IMG/VR virus record: IMGVR_UViG_3300032296_003616
Location: 1 to 33,947 of that record
DNA: 33,947 nucleotides
DNA from: a virus
Direction: 5' to 3' (one strand)
Under the pieces are notes generated by a model that saw only the letters and a program-made list of their open reading frames with translations, had not been told where the DNA came from and did no database searches. Shown here piece after piece: positions 22,853 through 31,800 of this stretch; position 1 is the first letter of the stretch, and every line of letters begins with the position of its first letter. A program made the position numbers and the translations under genes.

Positions 22853-23344
22853 ATGGCACTTTTTGGCACAAGACGCGATATAAGTACTTTTAGGGGCATA
22901 TCAAGGGAGCTGTTAGAGAATGTCATATCCCAGAACTGTGGCTATTACAAGGTTTCTTTGACTGATACAGAGATCAATGTATACGGAGAGGGACAGACAA
23001 AGTATTTCATAGGTCCCGTATTGATAAATTGCTTGATAGAGAGAGGAGATTATGAGTTTAAGAAGGAGAACTTCGGCATAGACGTTGATAGGCCAATTAC
23101 GTTTAGATTTATGAAGTATCATTTGGAACAAGCGAACGTGGTACCAGAGGCAGGAGATGCGATAATGTACAACGAAAGCTTCTATCAGGTAGACGGTGTG
23201 AACGAGAACCAGTTTATTGTGGGTAAGAACAACGATTACTCTTACGAGAACGGATTGGAAAACTTTGGTGATTCTTACTCTATAATACTCACAACGCATT
23301 TAACAAGTCCAGATCTATTGGGCATAAAACAAAGCAGACTGTAG
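22853..23344 (+). CDS. 14: Neck protein, gp14-like
   Basis: A 163-residue protein (T4 gp14 has 256, so it is short). The opening MALFGTRRDISTFRGISRELLENVI, followed by GYYKVSLTDTEINVYGEG, is a beta-rich head-completion signature seen in environmental gp14-like proteins. EAGDAIMYNESFYQVDGVNENQFIVGKNNDYSY fits a beta-barrel connector of the head-to-tail joining type. It lies one base after the gp13-like stop and one base before the next gene, preserving the T4 order 13-14-15. The assignment rests on order plus general resemblance. Confidence 0.7.
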   Translation: MALFGTRRDISTFRGISRELLENVISQNCGYYKVSLTDTEINVYGEGQTKYFIGPVLINCLIERGDYEFKKENFGIDVDRPITFRFMKYHLEQANVVPEAGDAIMYNESFYQVDGVNENQFIVGKNNDYSYENGLENFGDSYSIILTTHLTSPDLLGIKQSRL

Positions 23345-23345
23345 T

Positions 23346-24602
23346 ATGAACCAGGGAAGCAGGCCACGCAATAGAAGAGAGTTTATGACTTCACTGTCAG
23401 AGCCTTACGTAAAGGGGTACAGCGATCCGACCAAAGTGTTTTCCGAGCCAAAGAAGTCTGGAATGCCGGAGATAAATAGAGCGAGACAAACTGCTACAGA
23501 TACGCAACAAGACAAGGATTTCTCTATAGGTATAAAGGACCTTGATGAAGCAGTTATGTACTATTTTGAAAAGGTACTGAGGCTTTCGGTTATACAGAAC
23601 AATACTAAGATAGCGATACCAATAATATACGGATCAGCAGAGAACTGGAAGAACTTTCAAAGGGACGGATATTTTAGGGATAAGGAAGGGAAGTTAATGG
23701 CTCCGTTATTGGTGTTCAAAAGGACTTCTATAACACAAAACCGTAACCTAGGTTTCAAATTGGACGGTAACCTGATACACAACTTGCAACTGTTCGAAAA
23801 GAGGTATTCTGTTCGCAACTTCTACAGCAATTTCAATTTACTTTCGAACAGATCACCTGAGAAAGAGTACGTGGCAGTAGCTACCCCAGATTACGTTACA
23901 GTTGAGTACGAGTGTTTCATTTGGACGCATTACATGGAGCAGATGGATACCGTAGTAGAGGCGTTGAATTTTGCGTCTAGAGCTTACTGGGGAGACCCCA
24001 ATCGATTCCTTTTCCACAGTTCTATAGAAACGTTTACCGACAACACAGAGTACGCTCAATCGGAAGATAGGGCTGTAAAGACTAGTTTCAATATAACGCT
24101 AAACGGATACCTAATACCGGATACGATAAACAAGAAGATGGCCAACGCAACCAAATACTATGGGGTGTCAAAGGTCGTGTTTGGTTTAGAGACAACAGAT
24201 TCACCAATAGAGCAATTTGCGGCAGCTAAGAAGTCTACTGGTAAGAAACTGGCTAATGTGATAGCAGCTGATTCGAACAATACAGTGATAAACCAAACCA
24301 TAAGCAACGTGCCCGAAGGAGCAATAATATACATCAACACAAATAAAGAATTGATAGGCGAAGTAGTTAATAGCACAACAGCAACGTTTGACGCAGGTTG
24401 GATACCAGCACCGGCCGGGTTACCCGTTACCTCTATAGACAATTTTACGTTCTTCTGTAACGGTCAATTGATAGAAAAATCAACTGTGGTTAGTTTCACA
24501 CAGTCAAGCGGTGTATCCACTCTAGTTATAGATCCTGTTAAGCTTCTTTACAGTTTAGAAGCAAGCGATGTTATTACAGCAATAGGAAAATTTGATGCAT
24601 AA
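23346..24602 (+). CDS. 15: Tail-completion / sheath-stabiliser candidate, gp15-like with C-terminal extension
   Basis: A 418-residue protein (T4 gp15 has 272). In T4, gp15 caps the tail tube and sheath so the tail can bind the neck. The core at residues 60-260 (KVLRLSVIQNNTKIAIPIIYGS, here in parts, then DYVTVEYECFIWTHYMEQMDTVVEALNFASRAYWG) has the gp15-type pattern of a strand, an aromatic W-T-x-Y-x-x-Q-M turn and a helix. The C-terminal 140 residues, after ATKYYGVSKVVFGLE, are a Ser/Thr/Val-rich beta region resembling fibre or Ig-like material. The gene follows gp14 by one base. The gp15 call is plausible but not certain. Confidence 0.55.
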   Translation: MNQGSRPRNRREFMTSLSEPYVKGYSDPTKVFSEPKKSGMPEINRARQTATDTQQDKDFSIGIKDLDEAVMYYFEKVLRLSVIQNNTKIAIPIIYGSAENWKNFQRDGYFRDKEGKLMAPLLVFKRTSITQNRNLGFKLDGNLIHNLQLFEKRYSVRNFYSNFNLLSNRSPEKEYVAVATPDYVTVEYECFIWTHYMEQMDTVVEALNFASRAYWGDPNRFLFHSSIETFTDNTEYAQSEDRAVKTSFNITLNGYLIPDTINKKMANATKYYGVSKVVFGLETTDSPIEQFAAAKKSTGKKLANVIAADSNNTVINQTISNVPEGAIIYINTNKELIGEVVNSTTATFDAGWIPAPAGLPVTSIDNFTFFCNGQLIEKSTVVSFTQSSGVSTLVIDPVKLLYSLEASDVITAIGKFDA

Positions 24603-24904
24603 TGTCCAAGTTAAAGTTAAAACAGATACTATCCAATTTGCACTACGACGAGGCCAACGATCAGTTGATCCTTAGCGGTTCGAAGCGTCCTACTGCCGAT
24701 CTGGTATGGAACGAAGCAACACAGAATTGGGAAGACGCGTTTGGTGATTGGGACGGAACAAGGAACAGCATACCCGACTTCGTGATTTCGGGATCTACGG
24801 TTGTGACAGACGGAGTATACTCGAGCGGATCGCTAACTATAAAAGGGTTGGATACCTTTGGAGATAGCGGAAGCTATTATTCTATAGATTTAGGAGATTA
24901 TTAA
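24602..24904 (+). CDS. Small beta-rich structural protein
   Basis: A 100-residue protein sharing one base with the preceding stop (TAATG). MSKLKLKQILSNLHYDEANDQLILSGSKRPTADLVWNEA (quoted in parts: LKQILSNLHYDEANDQLILS and ADLVWNEATQNWEDAF) is followed by a beta-strand-rich tail with ISGSTVVTDGVYSSGSLTIKG. The GSLTIKG style matches the following fibre genes, suggesting a small virion or fibre-attachment protein. I do not recognise the family. Confidence 0.7.
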   Translation: MSKLKLKQILSNLHYDEANDQLILSGSKRPTADLVWNEATQNWEDAFGDWDGTRNSIPDFVISGSTVVTDGVYSSGSLTIKGLDTFGDSGSYYSIDLGDY

Positions 24905-24912
24905 TATTTATA
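24903..24912 (+). promoter_or_regulatory. AATATTTATA motif, candidate promoter of the fibre operon
   Basis: AATATTTATA overlaps the stop codon of the previous gene and lies seven bases before the ATG at 24920, at the boundary between tail-completion and fibre genes. Confidence 0.5.
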
Positions 24913-24919
24913 AGTAATT

Positions 24920-25780
24920 ATGGCATCACTAACTGGAAATAAGATCAAAGACACGTACCAATCGTTGTTAAAAACAGCTGATAACGGGCAAGTAACTAGC
25001 GTATCAAAGAACATAACAGACGGGTTTGGTTCAGGTAGCGGATTATATTTAAAAGACACAGGTGTAACGCTCAGCGGATCTGTGGCTTTATCTGGAATCA
25101 CATCGGCTTCCCAAACAAACGTACTGACCTATGACACAGCGTCAGGACAGATATATTATACAGCATCTAGTGCTATATCAACTCCACCATCTTTACAACA
25201 GGTAACAACTGCTGGAAGCTCATCCTCAGATAATGTAACAGTTAGATCTTTATCAATACCTACACTCCTCTCCACGATTACTTTAACTGGCTCAGCAAGT
25301 CCAAATACGCTTATATTTACAAGCTCAATCGGATCACGACCAAATATATTTGGAGTAGGATCAATGTCTGCAACCGGCCTTGGTGTATTTAATTCCACAA
25401 CACCATTCGGATTTAATATATCTGGAGTTGCAACATCTAATAGAAACTTAACTCTTCCTGATGAAACCGGCACTCTTGTTCTTAAAGTAAATGGAATATC
25501 TGCAGACTCATCTGGAAGTATAACACTGCCAACCGGCTCCTTTCTCACTACAGGAAGCCTATCAACTACACAGCAACTATCAGGTTCACTAAACATAACT
25601 GGCTCTCTCAATTTCTTCTCAGGCAGCCAACAACAATTACAAATACAAAACGGCATACTAATACTATCACAAGTATCAGCAAGCTTAGACTTTGCAAACG
25701 ATGCAGCAGCTGCAGCAGGCGGAGTACCGCTAGGAGGACTATACAGAAACGGAAACGCAATCTCAATCAGAATAGTATAA
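24920..25780 (+). CDS. Tail-fibre-like protein
   Basis: A 286-residue Ser/Gly/Thr-rich protein. It contains repeated GSLxITGS-type strands (GSFLTTGSLSTTQQLSGSLNITGSL), typical of trimeric fibre shafts, and a NRNLTLPDETGTLVL block found in phage fibre and adhesin proteins. The C-terminus, ASLDFANDAAAAAGGVPLGGLY followed by RNGNAISIRIV, is a cap I recognise from many environmental phage tail proteins. It is followed after 10 nt by the SHAEG-repeat gene. A virion role is likely; which fibre it belongs to is unknown. Confidence 0.8.
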   Translation: MASLTGNKIKDTYQSLLKTADNGQVTSVSKNITDGFGSGSGLYLKDTGVTLSGSVALSGITSASQTNVLTYDTASGQIYYTASSAISTPPSLQQVTTAGSSSSDNVTVRSLSIPTLLSTITLTGSASPNTLIFTSSIGSRPNIFGVGSMSATGLGVFNSTTPFGFNISGVATSNRNLTLPDETGTLVLKVNGISADSSGSITLPTGSFLTTGSLSTTQQLSGSLNITGSLNFFSGSQQQLQIQNGILILSQVSASLDFANDAAAAAGGVPLGGLYRNGNAISIRIV

Positions 25781-25790
25781 AAAATAAAAC

Positions 25791-27404
25791 ATGTCACAAA
25801 CTTATAGAATAGGATCTCTCAATTTCACTGGTTCGCAAGCTATATTAAGCGCTTCGTTAGACGTATCAGGCTCAGGCAGGTTTACAGATGGATTAATAGT
25901 AACACGCTCGCTATATGTAACAGGATCAGAACCAACCATCTTTTCAGCAACAGGAGACGTACTCGAAGTATCAGGTAGCTTTGTTCTATACGGCAGTGCT
26001 AGTATATCGGATTCAGTAGTAATAGAAGGACCCGTTAATATAAAGAATAGTACAAGGGTAACAGGCTCACTAGACATATCAGGTTCAATCATTCCCGCTG
26101 TAGAAGGAGTAAGCGCAACATCTAGCTTTAGCTTAGGTAGTGCTACAAATGCTTGGAAAGATATTTGGGTATCAAACGGCACAATCAATTTCTTAGATGG
26201 TGCTGGTAACGTACAAGCTGCTCTAACAAGTAACGATCAAGGCCTTCAAATTGAAAACTACGCAGCTACAACAGGAAGTGTACCTGTATTTAATATAAGT
26301 GGCAGCGGTAATATAACAAACGGATTGACTGTAACAGGTTCATTAGCACAAGGAAGTAGTGTTGTAGCTACTGGATCTTTTTCACACGCTGAAGGCAACC
26401 AAACAATAGCATCAGGCTCATATTCACATGCTGAAGGAGATAGTACACAAGCAATCGGAGCTGCTTCACATGCAGAAGGCGGTCAAACACAAGCTATAGG
26501 TAACTATTCACACGCTGAAGGCAGAGAAACACAGGCTGTAGAAGCTTATTCACATGCAGAAGGATACCAAACAGTAGCATCAGGCTCATATTCTCACGCC
26601 GAAGGTGAAGGTACACAAGCAATAGGAGAAGGTTCCCATGCTGAAGGCACATATACTCAAGCAACAGGATACGTTTCACATGCAGAAGGATACCAAACAA
26701 TAGCATCAGGTTCATATTCTCACGCAGAAGGTAGCAGTACACAAGCAATAGGAGCAAATTCACACGCAGAAGGTAGCAGTACACAAGCAATAGGAGATGG
26801 TTCACACGCTGAAGGAAATATTACACAAGCCGTAGGAGACTACTCTCATGCTGAAGGAGATAACACTCGAGCAGTAGGAAACTATTCACATGCTGAAGGT
26901 CAAGAAGCAATAGCATCAGGATCATACTCACATGCTGAAGGATATGATACACGAGCAATAGGAAACTACTCACACGCAGAAGGATCAAGTACACAGGCAA
27001 TAGGGGATTATTCGCACGCCGAAGGCTACCAAACAATAGCATCAGGCTCATGGTCACACGCTGAAGGATATAACACACAAGCAATATTACAAGGATCACA
27101 CGCAGAAGGCTACTTCACAATAGCATCTGGCTCCCACCAACACGTATCAGGTCGGTACAATGAACACGGCAATGAGTTATCACTATTCGTAGTAGGTATA
27201 GGCGATAATAACGAAACCAGAAAAGACGGCTTCACAGTAGACGTAGATGAAAACGGAAGTGGATCTGTAATGATACCAAACAACGTAAATGCACCATCAG
27301 TAGCAAAAACAGGTTCAATGTATGTTGATCCTGCAAACAACAAACTATGGATATACACTGGGAATGGTGGAGTAAGTGGATGGGTAACTTCTAGTTTGGG
27401 ATAA
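25791..27404 (+). CDS. YadA-head-like (SHAEG repeat) tail adhesin
   Basis: A 537-residue protein. Residues 1-190 are GSxxVTGS fibre strands. Residues 195-446 consist of 18 tandem 14-residue repeats of the form GxYSHAEGxxTxAx, the Hep_Hag/YadA-head pattern that folds as a trimeric left-handed beta roll. The repeats are followed by a degenerate copy (SGSHQHVSG), a neck-like block, GNELSLFVVGIGDNNETRKDGF, and a C-terminal KTGSMYVDPANNKLWIYTG end. In bacteria this fold makes surface adhesins; here it would form a host-binding fibre head. Repeat number may vary by recombination. Confidence 0.9.
   Translation: MSQTYRIGSLNFTGSQAILSASLDVSGSGRFTDGLIVTRSLYVTGSEPTIFSATGDVLEVSGSFVLYGSASISDSVVIEGPVNIKNSTRVTGSLDISGSIIPAVEGVSATSSFSLGSATNAWKDIWVSNGTINFLDGAGNVQAALTSNDQGLQIENYAATTGSVPVFNISGSGNITNGLTVTGSLAQGSSVVATGSFSHAEGNQTIASGSYSHAEGDSTQAIGAASHAEGGQTQAIGNYSHAEGRETQAVEAYSHAEGYQTVASGSYSHAEGEGTQAIGEGSHAEGTYTQATGYVSHAEGYQTIASGSYSHAEGSSTQAIGANSHAEGSSTQAIGDGSHAEGNITQAVGDYSHAEGDNTRAVGNYSHAEGQEAIASGSYSHAEGYDTRAIGNYSHAEGSSTQAIGDYSHAEGYQTIASGSWSHAEGYNTQAILQGSHAEGYFTIASGSHQHVSGRYNEHGNELSLFVVGIGDNNETRKDGFTVDVDENGSGSVMIPNNVNAPSVAKTGSMYVDPANNKLWIYTGNGGVSGWVTSSLG
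26373..27128 (+). repeat. 18 tandem 42-bp repeats encoding SHAEG units
   Basis: Eighteen in-frame 42-bp units with SHAEG at a fixed position, five or six of them ending IAS or VAS and most others ending QAI or QAV. Codons differ among copies (CAC/CAT, GCT/GCA/GCC), so the array has diverged at synonymous sites while the protein pattern is kept. Confidence 0.95.
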
Positions 27405-27424
27405 TGAATTAAATATAATAAACA

Positions 27425-28360
27425 ATGGGAGTAAATGTTATAAATAATAACCAAGGAGGCAGCATAAGAGTGCTTAGGACAACCCCTAGCATAAACGAAG
27501 GTGGTGTGTGGGTCGGTAATTATTTTTTGGATGCCTTTCCTGGAGCAACAGCTGGATATTCACTTAGAAAATTATCAATAAATTATAATGGCCCTTGTAT
27601 ACGTGTGCGCAGAAGTAGTGACAACGCTGAACAGGATATAGGATTTGATGGCGATGGTATTGGATCTAGATTGGACGAAAGAGCCTTGTTAGCGTTTGTA
27701 GGCAATGTAAATGGATTCGTAACGAGATGGTATGATCAATCTGGTAATAACTTACATCAAATCAGAACGACTGCAATCGAACAACCTCAAATAGTAACAA
27801 ACGGAGCTTTGTATAAAAACAATAATAAAACAGCAGTTTACTTCGATGGTACTATGAGCATGAGACCAGCAACGATGGCACAGCTGACATCCCCTTCAGG
27901 AGAATGGAGTTCAGTCGGTGTTGTTAGTACAATAGCTTTCGATAGAAATAGATCCTTTATCTCTTCAGATGGTAACCCAGACGGTACTAGAATAGGTTTA
28001 TTTATGAGAACATTAGTTAGTGCAGGCCGGTTTTCAGCTGTAGCTTTTAACACTAGTGCACTTAATTTTAACGAAGTGGGTATAACTCTCAATGCTAATC
28101 AAAATATACTAGTATCAAATAGAACAACCACCTCTATAGAGATATTTGCAAACAACGGAGAAACAAATGGACCAACAGCTACTTCTGGAACTCCTATAGC
28201 AGCATCAGGCTTTTTAGATATAGGTTACAGAAACGGTATAAACTTTGACCTAGCACAGCCTTTTGGCTACATTCAAGAACTCATACATTATCCATCTGCC
28301 ACTACAAGTACATACTTAAACATAATGAGATCTATTAACCAATACTACAAAACATTCTAA
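27425..28360 (+). CDS. Fibre or tail protein with ConA / arabinofuranosidase-B-like lectin domain
   Basis: A 311-residue protein. The block GYSLRKLSINYNGPCIRVRRSSDNAEQDIGFDGDG (in parts: YSLRKLSINYNGPCIRVRR and SSDNAEQDIGF), followed by FVTRWYDQSGNNLHQ and AVYFDGTMSM, is the conserved N-terminal part of the alpha-L-arabinofuranosidase B / LamG-like jelly roll that phages often carry in tail tips. The rest gives alternating beta strands. I do not see clear catalytic residues, so polysaccharide binding is more likely than hydrolysis. It follows the SHAEG adhesin and precedes a small gene by one base. Confidence 0.8.
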   Translation: MGVNVINNNQGGSIRVLRTTPSINEGGVWVGNYFLDAFPGATAGYSLRKLSINYNGPCIRVRRSSDNAEQDIGFDGDGIGSRLDERALLAFVGNVNGFVTRWYDQSGNNLHQIRTTAIEQPQIVTNGALYKNNNKTAVYFDGTMSMRPATMAQLTSPSGEWSSVGVVSTIAFDRNRSFISSDGNPDGTRIGLFMRTLVSAGRFSAVAFNTSALNFNEVGITLNANQNILVSNRTTTSIEIFANNGETNGPTATSGTPIAASGFLDIGYRNGINFDLAQPFGYIQELIHYPSATTSTYLNIMRSINQYYKTF

Positions 28361-28361
28361 G

Positions 28362-28781
28362 ATGGAATACATAAAAGTAGTACCGCAAATAGGACTAACA
28401 AGCGAACAGAGAGCAGAGCAGATAAGCTACGAGCTATGGGCTATAAGCAGACCACCAGCTGTACGTAATACAGAAGATGTAACAACGTACCTGTTTGGAT
28501 GGAGCAAGCATCCAACTCAAGACCCAGGATACACTGAGATAGTAAACGCTGCTTTAGGCGTAGATCTAGCATATAACATAGTAGTACACCCAGAAAACAA
28601 CCTCACAAATTTAATCGCTCTATTTCCGGAATTAAGCCAGCAAGAAAAAGATACATTGGCTGCGTACATAGAATCACAACAGTCTTTTCCATTTGCAAAT
28701 ATAATACCGCAAGACGTAAAAGTATTTACGCGAGCTGAGATGGAAGCGTCTGGTTGGTTTCCGGATTTATCAATAGATTAG
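28362..28781 (+). CDS. Small protein downstream of the lectin-like gene, function unknown
   Basis: A 139-residue protein. It is not fibre-like in composition: it has helices (TSEQRAEQISYELWAISRPP, LSQQEKDTLAAYIESQ) and ends with a compact FTRAEMEASGWFPDLSID. Being globular, single-domain and tightly coupled (one base) to the lectin-type gene, it could be a fibre-assembly chaperone or a small tip protein. I do not recognise the family. The promoter-like motif at 28782 begins immediately after its stop. Confidence 0.75.
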   Translation: MEYIKVVPQIGLTSEQRAEQISYELWAISRPPAVRNTEDVTTYLFGWSKHPTQDPGYTEIVNAALGVDLAYNIVVHPENNLTNLIALFPELSQQEKDTLAAYIESQQSFPFANIIPQDVKVFTRAEMEASGWFPDLSID

Positions 28782-28791
28782 CATATTTATT
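28782..28791 (+). promoter_or_regulatory. CATATTTATT motif, candidate promoter of the long fibre gene
   Basis: CATATTTATT starts one base after the previous stop codon and 55 nt before the ATG at 28847. The intervening leader contains no obvious hairpin. Confidence 0.5.
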
Positions 28792-28846
28792 ACTGGCTAC
28801 ATAGCTACACACACAACGTTAGTACATACTAATCCCGTATCGACAC

Positions 28847-31800
28847 ATGTCAAACCAGTACCTTAAACTGCGTAGAAGCAACGTACCAGGCAAAATTCCA
28901 ACAACGGAATCAATAGATTTTGGTGAGATAGCTCTCAATACGTACGACGGTTTGGCTTACATGAAGATAAACGGACCGAACGGGATTGAAGTAGTACCAA
29001 TAGCATCATCATCAGGATCATTTTCAGGAAACTTTACAGGAACATTTAGTGGATCTTTATTTGGAACTGCTAGTTGGGCATATAGTTCATCAGTAGCTAT
29101 AAGCAGTTCATATGCGTTAAGTTCGTCTCAAGCAGAGTCAGCATCGTATCTAAATCCGCTCAACCAAAATGTTACGATAACAGGTAGCTTGTATATAAAC
29201 GGCACTGCATCTATTGATGTGTTGAATGTGAGGTACATTTCATCGTCTGTAATATATTCTAGCGGATCTAACGTTTTTGGAGACAGCACCCAAGACACAC
29301 AGGAGCTCTTTGGCACAGTCATAGTATCAGGCAGTCAATCTATAACGGGCTCTTTAAAGGTGAGCCAGGGCATCACTGGGTCTCTTCTGGGAACGTCTAG
29401 TTGGGCATTGAACGCGTTAACAACGTCTTACACGCCGGGTTTGTCTAATAATGGCACTCAATATTACCTGCCAGTGTGGACAAACACTAGTTCACTAAGT
29501 ACTAGTTCGCTGTACGACGACGGTAGTGTATTGAAGAGCGTGTATGGGGGTAATGATATAGGTTTAAAACTAGATTTCGCAAACGCGTCTTATGCGCTGG
29601 GAGACTTCAATAATATATCGGGTAGCACTAAGTTAGTAATAAACGATACAGCACTAACAATAACTATAACAGGCTCTCTTATAGCGCCTAGCATAACAGG
29701 ATCACTATACGGTACTGCTAGTTGGGCTGAAAATGCGTTAAGAGCATCAGACGTATTGGGAGGTAAAGCACCCCATGTTCCCTATTTTGACACAGACACA
29801 ACGCTAGCAACAAGCTCGATATACCAATCGGGCTCTACCAGCGTAATCATAAACCAAGACGCCAATACAACAGCCAACCCAGAAGCGCTGTACGTTTGGC
29901 AACCACACCCAACATCAATAAACGTAATTAGCGGTAAAGGTAACTTAGATAACTACCTACAGCTAAACATTCAAAATACAAACCAAGGGGGAGACGCATC
30001 ATCAGATGTAGTTGCAACTGCCAACAACGGCAACGAGAGTACCAACTACATTGATATGGGTGTCAACAGTGAAAACTATAACGGTTTTCTAGGTGGACCA
30101 AACGATGCCTATCTATATAGTGCCGGAGAGAACCTGTGGATAGGCAACTATTCAGACGGTAAGAACGTATACTTCTTTAACAGTTCAAGCGAGGCAGCTT
30201 TAATTACGTTAACTCCGTCAAACACCGTTGATGTTAACACAAGACTAAACGCTCCTAACACTACGGGTAGCTTACACGGTACCGCTAGCTGGGCGCTAAA
30301 TGTAATAAGTGCATCGCACGCAGTTAACTCTGATTTCGCAGGATACGCTCAAGCAGCTGGAGTTGCAGCAAACGGAGGCGTAACTCAAATAATAGCAGGA
30401 TCAGGTGTATCACTAGTACCAGCAAACGGATTAGGCAACGTAACGGTAATCGCTACCGGGGTAGGAGGCGTAACGATACTGTCGGGATCTAACGTAACAG
30501 AATCTTTTGTTAACTCGTCTACTTGGGCTTTCACTCACAGCCTTGGCGTTAGAACCCCTATCATAAGCGTGTTCGATTCTAACTATAATCAAGTAATACC
30601 CGAATCGATCCAGCTAATAGACACAGCGAGCGCCATAATAACATTCCCAACGTTAGAGAGTGGGTTTGCGGTAGCATCTGTTGGGGGTGTAACAGGAAAC
30701 GCATTATCATCTTCATACTCACTATTCGCTACATACGCAGACACAGCTTCATTCTATGCTGAAACCGATCCCGTGTTTGTAGCAAGGTCAGCTTCGTTAG
30801 CTACTACTGGATCTAACGTGTTTAGAGGCACCCAGACGATGAGCGGTAGTTTGATTCTAGTAAACGGTGCTACAGGATCGTTATTAGGAACTGCATCGTA
30901 CGCTTTAAATGCACTAAGTGCCTCATACGCTCAAACAGCATCATATTCTTCTAATCTGCAAATATCAGGATCAATAAACAACGTAGACTATATTGATTTT
31001 AAACCATACGCAGCCGGTACATCGCCTACTTGGAGAGATGGTAGATTATTTTATGACAGTGGATCAGGTACAGTTGCTTTTTATAACTGGGAACAAGATG
31101 TCACATTAAACGTTGGACAGGAATCTTGGGTGCGTGTTAGAAATCAAACCGGAACATTAATTACAAACGGTTCTGCTGTTAAACTATCAGGAGCTGTGGG
31201 CGATAGACCCACTATTATACTAGCTCAGTCTACAGACGAAGTCCAAACACCCACCTTTAATAATGATATAATAGGATTAGCAACGCATGATATAGAAAAC
31301 GGTACGGACGGGTTTGTAACAACGTTTGGATTAGTGAACGGTGTAAACACGGCAGCATACAGTGCAGGAGATTTATTGTGGGTATCTCAATCAGCAGGTC
31401 AATATACAAACGTGGCTCCATCTGCACCGTACGATAAAATATTCATAGGTGTAGTAACTAGAGCTAATGTAAATAACGGCTCTATATTTGTAACACCTAG
31501 TCAACCGATGCACTTCCATGATATATCATCTGTAAGCCAATCTGGAAACTATACACAAGGCGATTTGTGGATGTTTAAAGCATCTGGATCAAGCGGTGTA
31601 TGGACAAATACAAAACAATTATCTGGAAGCTATAGTGTAATAGGATCACTTACAATATCAGGTTCATCTACTTTTACCAACATAGGCCCTGCTGTATTTA
31701 CTGGATCTGTAAATATAACTGGTTCTACCACACAAACAGGTAATAATACATTAATAGGTAATACGATATTAAGTGGAAGTGTAGATATAAGCGGATCACA

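Noticed and set aside
25156-25797. Long antisense open frame opposite the fibre gene
   Set aside because: It mirrors the Ser/Gly-rich coding strand, has no promoter-like box or plausible protein features, and runs against all surrounding genes.
26373-27128. CRISPR array
   Set aside because: The 42-bp repeats are contiguous, in frame and encode SHAEG units; there are no spacers.
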